64,000 nucleotides of DNA from Psychromonas sp. SA13A (GCF_011378715.1 NZ_WTKU01000015.1:1-64000); one strand, 5' to 3'. Counted from the first letter of the stretch, positions 26,317 through 37,563 are shown. Program-made: numbers and translations. The notes: generated by a model from the sequence alone, not told the origin.

Positions 26317-28974
26317 CTATTTAGCTTTTTTCTCTTCTTTTGGTTCTGCTTTAACTTCCACTTCTGGTACATCCATTACGTCAGCGTAAGCCGTGCCGTA
26401 GTAAGAAGCGATTAATACTTCTTTAAGCTCAGCGATTAATGGGTAACGTGGGTTTGCACCTGTACATTGGTCATCGAACGCATCTTCAGCAAGTTTATCA
26501 ACTTTTGCCATGAATGCAGCTTCATCAACACCTGCAGCTTGGATTGATAGTGGAATATTCAATGCTACTTTTAACTCTTCTAACCAGTTTAATAGCGCGT
26601 TAAGTTTGTCTTCAGTGTTACCTGTTGTGAAACCTAAGTGTGCCGCTATTTCTGCATAACGAGCACGTGCTTTAGGGCGATCGTACTGTGAGAATGCAGT
26701 TTGCTTAGTTGGGTTATTCGTTGCGTTGAAACGAATAGTATTTGCAATTAATAGTGCATTTGCTAAACCATGTGGGACGTGGAATTCAGCACCTAGTTTG
26801 TGCGCCATTGAGTGACAAACACCTAAGAATGCATTAGCAAAAGACATACCAGCGATAGTGGCTGCGTTATGTACTTTTTCACGTGCGATTGGGTCTTTTT
26901 TACCGTTAGCATATGAGCTTGGTAAGTACTCTTTAAGCATTTTAAGCGCTTGTAGTGCATGGCCGTCTGAGTATTCATTCGCTAATACAGAAACGTAAGC
27001 TTCCATTGCGTGAGTTACTGCATCGTAACCACCGAAAGCACATAAAGATTTAGGCATATCCATAACAAGGTTTGCATCTACAATCGCCATGTTTGGTGTT
27101 AGCTCGTAATCTGCTAATGGGTATTTTTGACCAGTTTTTTCATCTGTAACAACAGCAAATGGTGTTACTTCAGAACCTGTACCAGAGGTTGTAGTAATAC
27201 ATACTAACTCTGCTTTAGAACCCATTTTCGGGAATTTGTAGATACGTTTACGGATATCCATAAAGCGCATTGATAAGTCTTCAAAATCTGTTTCTGGGTG
27301 CTCATACATTACCCACATGATTTTCGCTGCATCCATTGGTGAACCACCACCAACTGCTAGAATCACATCAGGTTGGTAGCTTAAACATGCTGCTGCACCT
27401 GCTTTTACGACTGCTAATGTTGGATCTGCTTCTACTTCATGGAACACTTCAACTTCCATGCCTTTTTCTTTCAGGATAGAGCGCAGGTCATCGATGTAAC
27501 CATTGTTGAATAAGAAACGGTCAGTCACGATTAATGCACGTTTTTTACCTTCAAGGTCAGTCATTGCAACTGGTAAACAGCCGCGGCGGAAGTAGATTGA
27601 TTTTGGTAGTTTATGCCACAACATATTTTCAGCTCGCTTCGCAACAATTTTCTTATTGATAAGGTGTTTTGGACCTACGTTTTCAGAGATAGCGTTACCA
27701 CCCCATGAACCACAACCTAATGTTAAAGAAGGTGCTAACTCAAAGTTGTAAAGGTCACCGATACCGCCGTGAGATGCTGGTGTATTGATAAGAATACGCG
27801 CTGTTTTCATTTTGTCGCCAAAGTAAGCGATACGTTCAGCGTTTGCATCTTGGTCTGTGTAAAGTACTGATGTATGGCCAACACCACCTATATCTAACAC
27901 GATACCTGCTTGGCGTACTGCATCTTCAAAGTCTTTTGCTTTAAATAAACCTAATGTTGGAGATAGTTTTTCATGTGCAAATTCGTCATCCCAAGAAGCT
28001 TCTAAACCTTCTCCGATCAGGATTTTAGTAGACGTTGGTACTTTAACACCGGCTAATGCGGCAATTTTGTAAGCTGGTTGACCTACGATTTTAGCGTTCA
28101 ATGCGCCATCGATGATCATCACTTTACGTACTTTGTCTGCGTCTGCTTGGCTTAATACTGCTGCGCCATATTTTGCAAAACGTGCTTTTACTTCGTCGTA
28201 AATTGATTCAACAACAATTGCTGCTTGTTCAGAAGCACAAATTACACCGTTATCGAAAGTTTTAGACATTAAGATTGAAGAAACTGCACGTTTGATATCA
28301 GCGGTTTCGTCGATAACTACAGGTGTGTTACCCGCGCCAACACCGATTGCTGGTTTACCTGAAGAGTAAGCTGCTTTAACCATGCCTGGACCGCCAGTTG
28401 CAAGGATAAGGTTGATATCATCATGTTTCATTAATGCATTTGAAAGTTCAACTGATGGTACGTCAATCCAACCAATAATATCTTTTGGTGCACCTGCTTT
28501 GATTGCTGCATCTAATACAACTTTTGCTGCATAGTTTGTTGCATTTTTAGCACGTGGATGTGGAGAGAAGATACAGCCATTACGTGTTTTAAGGCAGATT
28601 AGCGCTTTAAAAATCGCAGTTGAAGTTGGGTTTGTTGTTGGGACGATGGCACAAACGATACCTACAGGCTCAGCAATAGTGATAGTGCCGCCTTCATCAT
28701 TGCGGTCAATAACACCACAAGTTAGTTCGTCTTTGTATTTGTTGTAAATGAATTCAGATGCAAAGTGGTTTTTGATTACTTTGTCTTCCATGATGCCCAT
28801 GCCAGACTCGTTGGCTGCCATTTTTGCAAGTTCGATACGTGCTGTAGATGCTGCTAATGATGCGGCACGGAATATTTTATCAACTTGCTCCTGTGAGTAA
28901 GTTGCAAATTCTTTTTGCGCCGCTTTTACACGTGCAACCATTGCATTTAGTTCAGTGACATTACTTACCGTCAT
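26317..28974 (-). CDS. adhE: bifunctional acetaldehyde-CoA/alcohol dehydrogenase
   Basis: Reduces acetyl-CoA to acetaldehyde and then ethanol, using NADH, as a fermentation outlet. With the ATG at 28974 it has 885 residues; a TTG 12 bases upstream lies in the GGAG ribosome site and is rejected. The N-terminal aldehyde dehydrogenase half shows GGPGMVKAAYSSGKPAIGVG and the catalytic Cys in FDNGVICASEQA. The C-terminal iron alcohol dehydrogenase half shows GGGSPMDAAK, TTSGTGSEVTPFAV and the metal-binding HSMAHKLGAEFHVPHG. A Glu/Lys-rich tail (VEVKAEPKEEKKAK) follows. FNR- and CRP-like sites lie upstream, and a decayed duplicate of its end is at 24873. Confidence 0.98.
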   Translation of the reverse strand: MTVSNVTELNAMVARVKAAQKEFATYSQEQVDKIFRAASLAASTARIELAKMAANESGMGIMEDKVIKNHFASEFIYNKYKDELTCGVIDRNDEGGTITIAEPVGIVCAIVPTTNPTSTAIFKALICLKTRNGCIFSPHPRAKNATNYAAKVVLDAAIKAGAPKDIIGWIDVPSVELSNALMKHDDINLILATGGPGMVKAAYSSGKPAIGVGAGNTPVVIDETADIKRAVSSILMSKTFDNGVICASEQAAIVVESIYDEVKARFAKYGAAVLSQADADKVRKVMIIDGALNAKIVGQPAYKIAALAGVKVPTSTKILIGEGLEASWDDEFAHEKLSPTLGLFKAKDFEDAVRQAGIVLDIGGVGHTSVLYTDQDANAERIAYFGDKMKTARILINTPASHGGIGDLYNFELAPSLTLGCGSWGGNAISENVGPKHLINKKIVAKRAENMLWHKLPKSIYFRRGCLPVAMTDLEGKKRALIVTDRFLFNNGYIDDLRSILKEKGMEVEVFHEVEADPTLAVVKAGAAACLSYQPDVILAVGGGSPMDAAKIMWVMYEHPETDFEDLSMRFMDIRKRIYKFPKMGSKAELVCITTTSGTGSEVTPFAVVTDEKTGQKYPLADYELTPNMAIVDANLVMDMPKSLCAFGGYDAVTHAMEAYVSVLANEYSDGHALQALKMLKEYLPSSYANGKKDPIAREKVHNAATIAGMSFANAFLGVCHSMAHKLGAEFHVPHGLANALLIANTIRFNATNNPTKQTAFSQYDRPKARARYAEIAAHLGFTTGNTEDKLNALLNWLEELKVALNIPLSIQAAGVDEAAFMAKVDKLAEDAFDDQCTGANPRYPLIAELKEVLIASYYGTAYADVMDVPEVEVKAEPKEEKKAK

Positions 28975-29114
28975 ATATTTCTCCAAAAGTTTAATAAATT
29001 TAAAAGTTTTAAAAATGTTCTATTAAATCGTATCTCTTTATCAAAACTGGCTATTAAAAATGGACTTAGTAAAAAACTTTCACAGTCATTATAGAAATAA
29101 CACTCTTTCTCGTA

Positions 29115-29128
29115 TTGATCGAGATCAC
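29115..29128. promoter_or_regulatory. FNR-like site upstream of adhE
   Basis: TTGATCGAGATCAC matches the FNR consensus TTGAT-N4-ATCAA at nine of ten positions. It lies 141 bases ahead of the adhE start, and could also serve the divergent transporter gene. Confidence 0.5.
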
Positions 29129-29156
29129 TATAAAGTGAATGTGCTACGATTATTTA

Positions 29157-29174
29157 GTGTGATTTAAATCACTT
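29157..29174. promoter_or_regulatory. CRP-like palindrome between adhE and the AI-2E transporter gene
   Basis: The perfect core GTGATTTAAATCAC (29159-29172) flanked by T and T fits the CRP consensus TGTGA-N6-TCACA well, 3' base apart. The rest of the 28975-29399 gap shows no gene. Confidence 0.5.
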
Positions 29175-29399
29175 TTTTGTGGTTTCTCATTCTCTCTTAA
29201 TAATCGTTAAAATCAGTTGTGAAGACTTATTGAGTCAAAATAAATCGAAATCATTGTATGTCCATTAGACAACAAGAGTCTACAGCTTGAGATCTAATTT
29301 TCATTAATCTATGGCAATCATTTATACTGTCATTTCTTGTTTTTATTTAACCTCTGTTGAGGTATACAAAGCGACTGTTTCACTTAAAGGAAAATAAAC

Positions 29400-30518
29400 A
29401 TGGTAAGTGTATCCACGGCGGGCCGTACAGCGTTGTACTTTTCTGCTTTAGTCATTTCGTTAGCAGGGATAAAAGAAGCTGCACCGATTGTTGTTCCTTT
29501 TTTATTGTCATTATTTGTGGCTATTATCTGTAATCCAGCGATTAATTATTTAGAGCGTAAACGCTTACCTAGAGGGCTTGCGATTGCTTTTGTTATCGTG
29601 GTTATTTTCTCTTTATTTATTGTGTTAGGTGGTGTCGTTGGCGCTGCTGTTAATGATTTTAGTAAAGCAATACCCACCTATGAGGAACAACTATCAGAAC
29701 AGCTAACCTGGTTAATTGAATGGTTAGGAAAACATGATATTAGGTTGTCAATGGATGAAGTGCGTGGTTATTTTGACCCTGCTAAGGTGATGAATTTAGT
29801 GACGACGACCTTATCTGGGTTCAGTAGTGTGTTGGGTAATATTTTCCTGTTGTTATTAACGGTTGTATTTATGTTAGCGGAAGGACAAGTTTTCCCTAAG
29901 AAACTGCATATAGCATTTGATGATTCTGAGCAAACAGAGAAAAAGTTAGACCATTTTTTAAGCATGGTGAATCGTTATATGGCGATTAAAACTATGGTTA
30001 GCTTAGGTACTGGTATTGTTATTGGCTCGGTGCTGTGGGCAATGGGAGTACAATTTTACGTGTTATGGGCATTACTCGCTTTCCTATTAAATTATATCCC
30101 TAATATCGGCTCCATTATTTCAGCAGTACCGGCAGTGATTCTGACTTTTTTACAATTAGGTCCTGGGTATGCAGCGGTGGTTGTTGGGTTATTTGTGAGT
30201 GTTAATATGATCATGGGTAATGTTGTTGAGCCGCGTTTCATGGGGCGTAGTTTAGGGTTATCAACGCTAGTCGTGTTTTTATCTTTAATTTTCTGGGGAT
30301 GGTTATTAGGTGTCGTCGGTATGCTGTTATCGGTTCCGCTGACGATGATCTTAAAAATTGCTTTAGAAAATAGTGAAGATGGGCGTTGGTTTGCTATTTT
30401 ATTAAGTTCTGATCAGGAAGTCTCTGCATTTGAACAAACTAATATAGAAAAATCAAAGGCGCATGAAGCTGATAAAGAAGCTTCATCGAAAAATACTCAG
30501 TCGAACGAGACTGAGTAA
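29400..30518 (+). CDS. AI-2E family transporter (PerM/YhhT/TqsA type)
   Basis: A 372-residue inner-membrane protein with about seven to eight hydrophobic segments. The first two lie in residues 13-45 (PIVVPFLLSLFVAIICNPAI) and the last cluster around 205-330 contains LLNYIPNIGSIISAVPAV and VEPRFMGRSLGLSTLVVFLSL, the family signature. Members export autoinducer-2 or other small molecules, or act in Na+/H+ exchange; the substrate here cannot be told. The C-terminal ~35 residues are charged and Ser/Lys-rich. The start at 29400 follows AAAGGAAAATAAAC. Confidence 0.92.
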   Translation: MVSVSTAGRTALYFSALVISLAGIKEAAPIVVPFLLSLFVAIICNPAINYLERKRLPRGLAIAFVIVVIFSLFIVLGGVVGAAVNDFSKAIPTYEEQLSEQLTWLIEWLGKHDIRLSMDEVRGYFDPAKVMNLVTTTLSGFSSVLGNIFLLLLTVVFMLAEGQVFPKKLHIAFDDSEQTEKKLDHFLSMVNRYMAIKTMVSLGTGIVIGSVLWAMGVQFYVLWALLAFLLNYIPNIGSIISAVPAVILTFLQLGPGYAAVVVGLFVSVNMIMGNVVEPRFMGRSLGLSTLVVFLSLIFWGWLLGVVGMLLSVPLTMILKIALENSEDGRWFAILLSSDQEVSAFEQTNIEKSKAHEADKEASSKNTQSNETE

Positions 30519-30663
30519 CTGCGATGATCGATTAGTTAACCATTTAGTAATTAGCTTTATTAGTTGGCTTTATGAGTAAGCGAATTACTAGCAAGCAAAG
30601 ATACAAATAACGAGACTGAAGATACGGTTTCAGTTTCATTGAATAGCAAAGAAGAAAAATAAT

Positions 30664-31620
30664 ATGTTTACAGCTTTATTAGAAAAAATGCATTTTCCTG
30701 ACAATTCGACATTATCGACAGCAGAACAAAGCTCAACAGTTGCTAACGAGTCAAATAAAGAAATAGCGCGCTTATTTCATGGCCGTGGATTCTTTTATCC
30801 AGAATACCAGCATATCAATATAGATTGGTTAGCACCGGTGGTGTTGATTGTTTTGTACAAAGAGGAAGATGCACAATGGCTGGCTAATTTGAGTGATTTT
30901 CTACTCGCAGAAATGACTGAAAGAGGCTTTGTTGTTGATAGTATTCAAGTGCAGTTTCGTTGCCGAGAGCTTGCGCCTACGGAATTGTTATATGGCGAAC
31001 AGGTTAATGATTTTATCGCTTGTGAAAATGGGCTCGCTTATAAAATAAACCTAGGTAAAAATCAAAACTACGGTATTTTCTTAGATATGAAAAATGGCCG
31101 TGCTTGGTTAAGAAAAAATAGCCAACAAAAACGTGTATTAAATTTATTCTCATATACCTGTGCCTTTTCTAATGCTGCTATTGCTGGTGGAGCTGAACAA
31201 GTCGTTAATCTCGATATGAGCAAAGCGGCGTTAGCAGTAGGGCGTGATAATCATCGGCTTAATGGCCATGATTTAGATAAAGTTAAGTATCTTGGGCATG
31301 ATCTTTTTAAATCATGGGGTAAAGTTAAACGTTTAGGACCCTATGATATTGTGATTGCTGATCCGCCATCATTACAAAAAGGGAGTGTTAATATCCAACG
31401 TGATTATCCTAAGATCATGCGTCGTTTGCCGGAGTTATTAAAACCAGGTGGGCAAGCGCTTTTATGTTTGAATAGCCCCGATCTTGATTTTCAGTTTATC
31501 TACGATGCATTAGCTGAGCATTGCCCTACGGCAAAAGTAATCAATGTTATTGAGCCGCCAATTGAGTTTACTAATAGTGACCGAGATAAAGGCTTAAAAT
31601 GTGTATTGGTCAGTATTTAA
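30664..31620 (+). CDS. class I SAM-dependent methyltransferase, RlmI/RlmK-like
   Basis: A 318-residue protein. The catalytic domain (about 120-318) shows NYGIFLDMKNGRAWL, the SAM loop VLNLFSYTCAFSNAAIAGGA, the acidic NLDMSK and the motif IVIADPPSLQKG. This is the family of rRNA cytosine-5 methyltransferases such as RlmI and the C-terminal part of RlmKL. The PUA domain of RlmI is missing, so the substrate is uncertain. The bidirectional terminator at 31647-31693 closes it. Confidence 0.88.
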   Translation: MFTALLEKMHFPDNSTLSTAEQSSTVANESNKEIARLFHGRGFFYPEYQHINIDWLAPVVLIVLYKEEDAQWLANLSDFLLAEMTERGFVVDSIQVQFRCRELAPTELLYGEQVNDFIACENGLAYKINLGKNQNYGIFLDMKNGRAWLRKNSQQKRVLNLFSYTCAFSNAAIAGGAEQVVNLDMSKAALAVGRDNHRLNGHDLDKVKYLGHDLFKSWGKVKRLGPYDIVIADPPSLQKGSVNIQRDYPKIMRRLPELLKPGGQALLCLNSPDLDFQFIYDALAEHCPTAKVINVIEPPIEFTNSDRDKGLKCVLVSI

Positions 31621-31646
31621 GCCAATAAAATCATAAATAGAAGATA

Positions 31647-31693
31647 CAAAAAAAGCCCTAGATGACTAAAATTAAGTCAAGTAGGGCTTTTTT
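31647..31693. terminator. bidirectional rho-independent terminator
   Basis: AAAAAGCCCTA pairs with TAGGGCTTTTT. An inner TGACT/AGTCA stem extends it, with T-runs on both strands. It serves the methyltransferase gene on the plus strand and pta on the minus strand. Confidence 0.92.
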
Positions 31694-31720
31694 AATGCAG
31701 TAATTAGTTAGTTTAAAAGA

Positions 31721-33883
31721 TTAACCTTTTAATGCTAATTGCTCTGCTGCTTGTGTTGCTTGAATTGCTGTTAACGCGATGGTGTAAACGATATCGTCTA
31801 CTAGTGCGCCACGTGACAAGTCATTAACAGGTTTGCGCATACCTTGTAGCATTGGACCAATACTGATCAAGTTTGCACTACGTTGTACCGCTTTGTAAGT
31901 GGTGTTACCTGTGTTTAAATCTGGGAAGATAAACACAGTTGCTTGACCTGCTACTTTCGAGTCTGGTGCTTTACTCTTCGCTACATTTTCCATTACCGCT
32001 GCATCGTACTGTAATGGACCGTCGATTAATAAGTCAGGACGACGTTGTTGTGCAATTTTAGTCGCTTCACGTACTTTCTCAACATCTGAACCCGCACCTG
32101 AATCACCAGTAGAGTAACTGATCATTGCTACTTTAGGGTCAATACCAAAAGCAATCGCAGAATCAGCAGACTGAATTGCGATATCTGCTAGTTGATCAGC
32201 CGTTGGGTCTGGGTTAATTGCACAGTCACCGTAAACTAATACTTGGTCTGGCAATAACATAAAGAAGATTGAAGAAACTAAACTTGCACCTGGTGCTGTT
32301 TTAATTAACTGTAATGCAGGACGAATAGTATTAGCAGTAGTGTGAACTGCACCAGAAACTAGACCGGCTACTTCATTTTCAGCTAGCATCATAGTACCTA
32401 ATACAACGGTATCTTGTAGGTGCTCACGTGCAACAACTTCTGTTAAGCCTTTACCTTTACGAAGAGCAACCATTGGTGCTACGTATTGCTCTATCACATC
32501 AACAGGATTAACAATTTCAACTTCATCAGTCAAAACAATACCTTGCTGCGTTGCAACACGGTGGATCTCTTCAGGATTACCTAATAATACTGGTTTAGCG
32601 ATACCACGTTCTGCACAAATAACTGCAGCTTGAATAGTACGAGGCTCTTCACCTTCAGGTAATACGATACGTTGGTTTGCTTTACGTGCTAATTCCGTTA
32701 AGTGGTAACGGAATGCTGGTGGCGATAAACGACGCGATAATGAAGAATCTTGTGTTAACGTGTTTAACCAATGCTTGTCGATATGGCTGGCAATGTACTC
32801 TTGTACTTTTTCAATACGCTCTAAATCATCAACAGGGATTTCCATGTTGAAGTTTTGTAAACGTTGCGCTGTATGCCACGTGTTACTTTTGATCAGTAGC
32901 ACTGGTAATCCTGCGTCCATTGCACTTTTACAAAGCTTCATCACTTCATCTTCAGGTGGGTAGTCGCCGGTTAATAATAAACAACCGATTTTCATACCGT
33001 TCATTACAGCTAAACAAGCGGCAATGATCACATCACTTCTATCACCCGATGTTACTAACATTGAACCAGCTTTAAAGTGCTCAACCATGTTAGGGATTGA
33101 ACGAGCACAGAAAGTTACTGATTGTAAACGGCGGTTATCAAGGTCACCTTTGTTAAGGATCTTAGCTTCTAAATGGATCGCTAGATCTTTAACACGTGGT
33201 GCGATCAGGTCAGCACTCCATGGAATACAGCCTAAAATTGGTAATGGGCTTTTGCTGAACATTTGTAATACTTCAAGGTTGTTATTAATACTACCTTCAG
33301 GAATATCAAACATTTCAGTTAAATCGGTACCCGTTTTATCATTCTCATCAACAGGTGCGCCCACTTTATTAATAATACAGCCAGCAATATGTTTATTTTC
33401 TTTGCCACCAAATGAAGAGATAGCAATTTCCATGCGCTCTTTTAATTGTTGTGACGTATCGTTACTTGGATGCGTAACAAATACCATATCAGCACTTAAT
33501 GCTTTAGCGATACTGTAGTTGATGTTATTAGCAAATTGATGCTTATCGGTAGGGACTAAACCTTCAACAATGATCACATCACTGTCTTTAGTACCTTCAC
33601 GGAAACGCTCTACGATATTTTCTAGTAACTCAGAAGTACGTCCTGATGAAATAAGCGTTTCGGCATATTTCATAGCAAAAGGTTCTGGAGGAAGGATGTT
33701 ACTTGAATTGCGTAATGTTGTTGTTGAGCGTTCTGTACCTGCATCGCCTGGGCGTGGTTGTGCAATTGGTTTGAAAAAATTAACGGCAACACCTTGGCGT
33801 TCCATTGCACGAACCATTCCGAGACTAACCGAAGTGACACCAACACCAGCGCCAATAGGGATCAGCATTATTGTACGAGCCAT
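31721..33883 (-). CDS. pta: phosphate acetyltransferase (long form)
   Basis: Converts acetyl-CoA and phosphate into acetyl phosphate. At 720 residues it is the long enterobacterial-type Pta (E. coli 714). The N-terminal P-loop-like part begins [20 protein letters not shown], a DRTGG domain lies in the middle ([20 protein letters not shown]), and the catalytic C-terminal domain starts near residue 390 with [20 protein letters not shown], followed later by [15 protein letters not shown]. It follows ackA after 63 bases, which hold a small hairpin. Confidence 0.98.
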   Translation of the reverse strand: MARTIMLIPIGAGVGVTSVSLGMVRAMERQGVAVNFFKPIAQPRPGDAGTERSTTTLRNSSNILPPEPFAMKYAETLISSGRTSELLENIVERFREGTKDSDVIIVEGLVPTDKHQFANNINYSIAKALSADMVFVTHPSNDTSQQLKERMEIAISSFGGKENKHIAGCIINKVGAPVDENDKTGTDLTEMFDIPEGSINNNLEVLQMFSKSPLPILGCIPWSADLIAPRVKDLAIHLEAKILNKGDLDNRRLQSVTFCARSIPNMVEHFKAGSMLVTSGDRSDVIIAACLAVMNGMKIGCLLLTGDYPPEDEVMKLCKSAMDAGLPVLLIKSNTWHTAQRLQNFNMEIPVDDLERIEKVQEYIASHIDKHWLNTLTQDSSLSRRLSPPAFRYHLTELARKANQRIVLPEGEEPRTIQAAVICAERGIAKPVLLGNPEEIHRVATQQGIVLTDEVEIVNPVDVIEQYVAPMVALRKGKGLTEVVAREHLQDTVVLGTMMLAENEVAGLVSGAVHTTANTIRPALQLIKTAPGASLVSSIFFMLLPDQVLVYGDCAINPDPTADQLADIAIQSADSAIAFGIDPKVAMISYSTGDSGAGSDVEKVREATKIAQQRRPDLLIDGPLQYDAAVMENVAKSKAPDSKVAGQATVFIFPDLNTGNTTYKAVQRSANLISIGPMLQGMRKPVNDLSRGALVDDIVYTIALTAIQATQAAEQLALKG

Positions 33884-33910
33884 GACTATTCCTTTTTAAT
33901 AGATGACAAA

Positions 33911-33928
33911 AGGGAGTAAATACTCCCT
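33911..33928 (-). terminator. intercistronic hairpin between ackA and pta
   Basis: AGGGAGTA pairs with TACTCCCT around two bases and, on the minus strand, is followed by TTTTG. The T-run is short, so it may act as a partial terminator or an mRNA-processing site rather than a full stop. Confidence 0.5.
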
Positions 33929-33946
33929 CAAAAAAATTATTATAAG

Positions 33947-35146
33947 TTACGCACCAACAAGTGCAGCAGAATCTTGCGCGATAACCCATTCTTCATTGGT
34001 TGGTATAACCATTGCAATTGGGGAGTTATCGGTAGTGATCACGCCTGAATTACCTAGTCTTGCAGCTTTGTTTTTCTCTGCATCTACTTGGTATCCAAAG
34101 ATAGTTAAGTTTTCTAATACTTTCGTACGAATACGTTCAGAGTTCTCGCCAATACCGCCCGTAAATACTATCGCATCAATACGACCAAGTGGTACGGCGT
34201 AGGATGCAATATACTTAGCTAAACGGTAGGCAAACATCTCAATTGCAAGGATAGCGCCTTGGTGACCTTTTTGGTAGTTTTCTTCGATATCTCGGAAATC
34301 ACTTGAAATACCAGATATACCTAATAGGCCACTTTGTTTTTGTAGCATGTCCATTACACCTTTCAGGCTATAGCCTTCACGTTCCACAAGGTGATCAATA
34401 ATACTTGGATCTATATCACCACAGCGAGTACCCATTACTAAGCCGGCAAGCGGAGTCATACCCATACTTGTATCAACTGATTGGCCGTTTTTAATCGCTG
34501 CAACCGATGCTCCATTACCTAAATGAGCAGAGATGATATTTGTTTCTTCTACTTTTTGGCCCAATGCTTTAGCTGCTTCATTGGTAACAAATAAGTGGCT
34601 GGTGCCGTGCATGCCGTAACGACGAATATGAGATTGTTTGTATAAATTATATGGCAACGCATATAGGAAAGCTTTTGCTGGCATAGTTTGGTGGAAAGCA
34701 GTATCAAACACGACAACTTGTGTTAATGATGGGAACGCTTTTTGTGCTGCTTTAATACCTAAAATATGTGCAGGATTATGTAATGGTGCAAGTGAAGCAC
34801 ATTCCTCAATGCCTTCAAGCACTTCTTCATCAATAATAACTGACTTAGTAAATTTTTCACCGCCATGAACAATTCGATGGCCTATAGCAATAAGTTGAGA
34901 CTCAAGACCCTCAACTTTTTTAATAATATCTTCTACAATGAATGAAATGGCTGCAGAGTGAGCACTATTTTCAGGCAAGTTAGTTGACTCTTTCTTACCG
35001 TCAAACTTCCATTTAATACGAGCATCGGGAAGATTAAAACATTCAGCTAAACCACTGATTATTTCATCTCCATTGTTTGCATTGATTACAGCGAATTTAA
35101 GCGAAGAACTACCACAGTTAAGTACAAGGACTAATTTATTGCTCAT
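33947..35146 (-). CDS. ackA: acetate kinase
   Basis: Makes ATP and acetate from acetyl phosphate. The start at 35146 ([20 protein letters not shown]) gives 399 residues, the usual length. The upstream in-frame extension to 35188 lacks family residues and is rejected. The active-site blocks [34 protein letters not shown] and FTGGIGENS are present. It is divergent from yfbV, as in E. coli, and leads the ackA-pta operon. Confidence 0.98.
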   Translation of the reverse strand: MSNKLVLVLNCGSSSLKFAVINANNGDEIISGLAECFNLPDARIKWKFDGKKESTNLPENSAHSAAISFIVEDIIKKVEGLESQLIAIGHRIVHGGEKFTKSVIIDEEVLEGIEECASLAPLHNPAHILGIKAAQKAFPSLTQVVVFDTAFHQTMPAKAFLYALPYNLYKQSHIRRYGMHGTSHLFVTNEAAKALGQKVEETNIISAHLGNGASVAAIKNGQSVDTSMGMTPLAGLVMGTRCGDIDPSIIDHLVEREGYSLKGVMDMLQKQSGLLGISGISSDFRDIEENYQKGHQGAILAIEMFAYRLAKYIASYAVPLGRIDAIVFTGGIGENSERIRTKVLENLTIFGYQVDAEKNKAARLGNSGVITTDNSPIAMVIPTNEEWVIAQDSAALVGA

Positions 35147-35424
35147 GAAAAAATTCCAGTCAGTAAATAATAAGTATATAAATATCAATTCTAATTTTTG
35201 ATATTAAGCTAGGGTATAATAGTGAGATATAACTGAATAAGAACGTAGCGTTTGGCAACATTGTCCATATTAAGCTATATTATCAATTTTACCTTTATGT
35301 AATAAAATTACAAATATCAAATTGATAAAAATTATTCGAAATCAATTTTAGTTGGAACATTTCCATAAATTAGGCATGATTTGTATTGTTGTGATTGAGT
35401 TATCAATTTTAAAGGAGAATTTAT

Positions 35425-35874
35425 TTGTTTAATTTTTTTGAGCTATTAAAAAAAGGCGACCATTATTTAAAAATATGGCCAAAACAAAACTGTCTGTATT
35501 CTTTATTTATTGAAAGTAAAATGGTCTGTTATACACAATTATTAATTAAAGTATTCCCGATTTTTATTGTGCTTGTTGCTTCCTTGTACATGTTTTTTCC
35601 AACTTATTTTTCTTGGCCAAGTACCGCTACATTTATTTTATTTTTAATCGGATTACCTGCGCATTGTTTATTATGGTTAGGAAAACGTTCGCAACAAACG
35701 CTCTCACCTGCGCTATTTAATTGGTATCTTGAGGTAAGTGAAGCCTTACATGGAAAAGACAATGGGCAACGAACCATGGTCGATCAGTTGCGCTTTATCG
35801 ACCTTGCTAAGTTGTTGAATAAAGGTTTCAAAAAAGGAGGGGATAACTTTTTATATAACAATGAACTAATATAA
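35425..35874 (+). CDS. yfbV: YfbV family protein (UPF0208)
   Basis: A 149-residue inner-membrane protein. Two hydrophobic segments (about 38-58 and 66-85) sit between FFELLKKGDHYLKIWP and LLWLGKRSQQTLSPALFNWY, both family marks. The start is a TTG at 35425 behind AAAGGAGAATTTA. In E. coli this protein limits the spread of the Ter macrodomain by MatP, and the gene also lies next to ackA-pta. The same neighbourhood supports the call. Confidence 0.9.
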   Translation: MFNFFELLKKGDHYLKIWPKQNCLYSLFIESKMVCYTQLLIKVFPIFIVLVASLYMFFPTYFSWPSTATFILFLIGLPAHCLLWLGKRSQQTLSPALFNWYLEVSEALHGKDNGQRTMVDQLRFIDLAKLLNKGFKKGGDNFLYNNELI

Positions 35875-35875
35875 G

Positions 35876-36691
35876 TTAGCTTTTTTGAAATACTTCAATA
35901 TTAAAATCACATTCAATTTTCCAGTGTGGCTGGCTAAGTAATTTAGCTAGTTTTTCTGGTGTAAACTTCCAAGCAAAAGGGGTCATGTTAATGAGGTCTT
36001 TTAACTGCTGAGATGAATCAATATCTAGTTCATAACTGAGATTTACTTGCTCCACTTTACTGAAACCTTCGACTGCCTCATTCTCCTGCGCATGCTCATT
36101 TACTTGTTCGTAAATGCACTCTCTTAATTGAAATAAGTGACGTGGCGCAGGTGTTACTGTAATTAAATAACAGTTTTGCTTAATTAGACGTAACAACTCC
36201 TCCGCTTTTGATGGTGCATAGATACGTATCATTAGGTCAATACTTTGTGCATTTAATGGAACTTGATAGGCGCTGGCGACACAAAAATCAATTTTTTTAT
36301 AGCGTTTAGCGGCATAACGAACAGCCACTTTAGAAATATCAATGCCGCAGATACGATGTTGTGGCAATTGTTGATTGATAATATCGGTGTAATAACCCTC
36401 TCCACAGCCTAAGTCTAGGATCTGTGCTTGTTCGGTATCAGCTAAATATTGTTTACTTATTTGTGCTACTTTTTCTGCGAGTGGTAAGTAGCCGCTAGTA
36501 TTTAAAAATGCTCGCCTAGCTGCCATCATCTCTTGATTATCACCTGGATTTTTAGAGCTTTTTGATTGCACCGGTAATAAATTTAAATATCCTTCCTTAG
36601 CAATATCAAAATGATGATTATTTTCACACACTTGGGTGTTATTGATTTGATTAAATGAAGTTTGGCAAAGCGGGCAAATAAAAGGAGTCAT
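35876..36691 (-). CDS. rlmA: 23S rRNA (guanine-N1)-methyltransferase RlmA
   Basis: A 271-residue enzyme that methylates G745 of 23S rRNA. The N-terminal zinc finger is complete (C6/C9 in FICPLCQTSF, then C22 and H26 in VCENNHHFDIAKEGYLNLL). The SAM domain follows with ILDLGCGEGYYTDII and GIDISKVAVRYAAKRYK. Its stop lies next to that of yfbV, in convergent orientation with one base between them. Confidence 0.95.
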   Translation of the reverse strand: MTPFICPLCQTSFNQINNTQVCENNHHFDIAKEGYLNLLPVQSKSSKNPGDNQEMMAARRAFLNTSGYLPLAEKVAQISKQYLADTEQAQILDLGCGEGYYTDIINQQLPQHRICGIDISKVAVRYAAKRYKKIDFCVASAYQVPLNAQSIDLMIRIYAPSKAEELLRLIKQNCYLITVTPAPRHLFQLRECIYEQVNEHAQENEAVEGFSKVEQVNLSYELDIDSSQQLKDLINMTPFAWKFTPEKLAKLLSQPHWKIECDFNIEVFQKS

Positions 36692-36717
36692 AGAAGCTGC
36701 TATTTAGTAAGAAGTAA

Positions 36718-36748
36718 AAATAAAGACAGTAAAAACTGTCTTTATTAA
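36718..36748 (-). terminator. rho-independent terminator of pflA
   Basis: AATAAAGACAGT pairs with ACTGTCTTTATT around AAAA, a 12-bp perfect stem. On the minus strand a T-rich tract follows. Confidence 0.8.
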
Positions 36749-36822
36749 GAATTGAGGACAATAAACTAAGCAAAGTATACTTAGCTAAGTGCTTATTGAG
36801 AAGGTTTCACTGAACAAAGGTA

Positions 36823-37563
36823 TTAAAAAATAACATTGTCATGGTATTCAAGAAGTACCTTTTGCACAGCAAGCATAGTATCTCTTGATGGTGGGTGAAC
36901 GCCATCAAGAGGGTATATTTCTCCCATTGCTGTCCACTTATGTTTTCCAAGCTCGTGATAGGGTAGCATTTCAATCTTTTCAATATTTTTCATTGGTTGA
37001 ATAAATTGACCTAACGAATGGGCGTCTTTAAGGCTATCGGTGATACCTGGAACAACAACATAGCGTAGATAGATCGCTTGATCATGCTCAGCTAAATACT
37101 TTGCAAACTCTAGAGTATATTTATTACTAACATGGGTTAAGTCGATATGCTTTTTATTGTCCATCTGCTTAATATCTAATAAGACTAGGTCAGTATGTTT
37201 AAGAATATTTTGAGTTGTTTGGTCAATTTTTCGTACAAAACCATTGGTATCTAAACAAGTATGAATGCCTTCTGCACGGCAGGCTTCAAACATCGCCAGC
37301 ACAAATTCAGGTTGTAGCATTGCTTCGCCACCAGAAATAGTAATACCACCGCCGGACGCGTCCATATAATGGCGGTATTGCAGCATCTCTTTCATTAATT
37401 CATCAACGGTCATCTCTTTACCGCCTTCAGTATCCCAAGTATCGCGGTTATGGCAATACTGACAGCGCATTAAACAGCCTTGTAAGAAGATAATAAAGCG
37501 GATCCCTGGCCCATCAACGGTGCCACAGGTTTCTACTGAGTGTACTCGTCCAGTAACTGACAT
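36823..37563 (-). CDS. pflA: pyruvate formate-lyase activating enzyme
   Basis: A 246-residue radical-SAM enzyme that puts the glycyl radical on PflB. The cluster motif [12 protein letters not shown] (C-x3-C-x2-C) and [17 protein letters not shown] are intact. It lies 199 bases behind pflB; a strong hairpin in that gap (37690-37718) probably lowers its expression relative to pflB. Confidence 0.98.
   Translation of the reverse strand: MSVTGRVHSVETCGTVDGPGIRFIIFLQGCLMRCQYCHNRDTWDTEGGKEMTVDELMKEMLQYRHYMDASGGGITISGGEAMLQPEFVLAMFEACRAEGIHTCLDTNGFVRKIDQTTQNILKHTDLVLLDIKQMDNKKHIDLTHVSNKYTLEFAKYLAEHDQAIYLRYVVVPGITDSLKDAHSLGQFIQPMKNIEKIEMLPYHELGKHKWTAMGEIYPLDGVHPPSRDTMLAVQKVLLEYHDNVIF

Noticed and set aside
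33024-33899. plus-strand frames across pta
   Set aside because: They are antisense to a well-conserved gene and have no ribosome sites.
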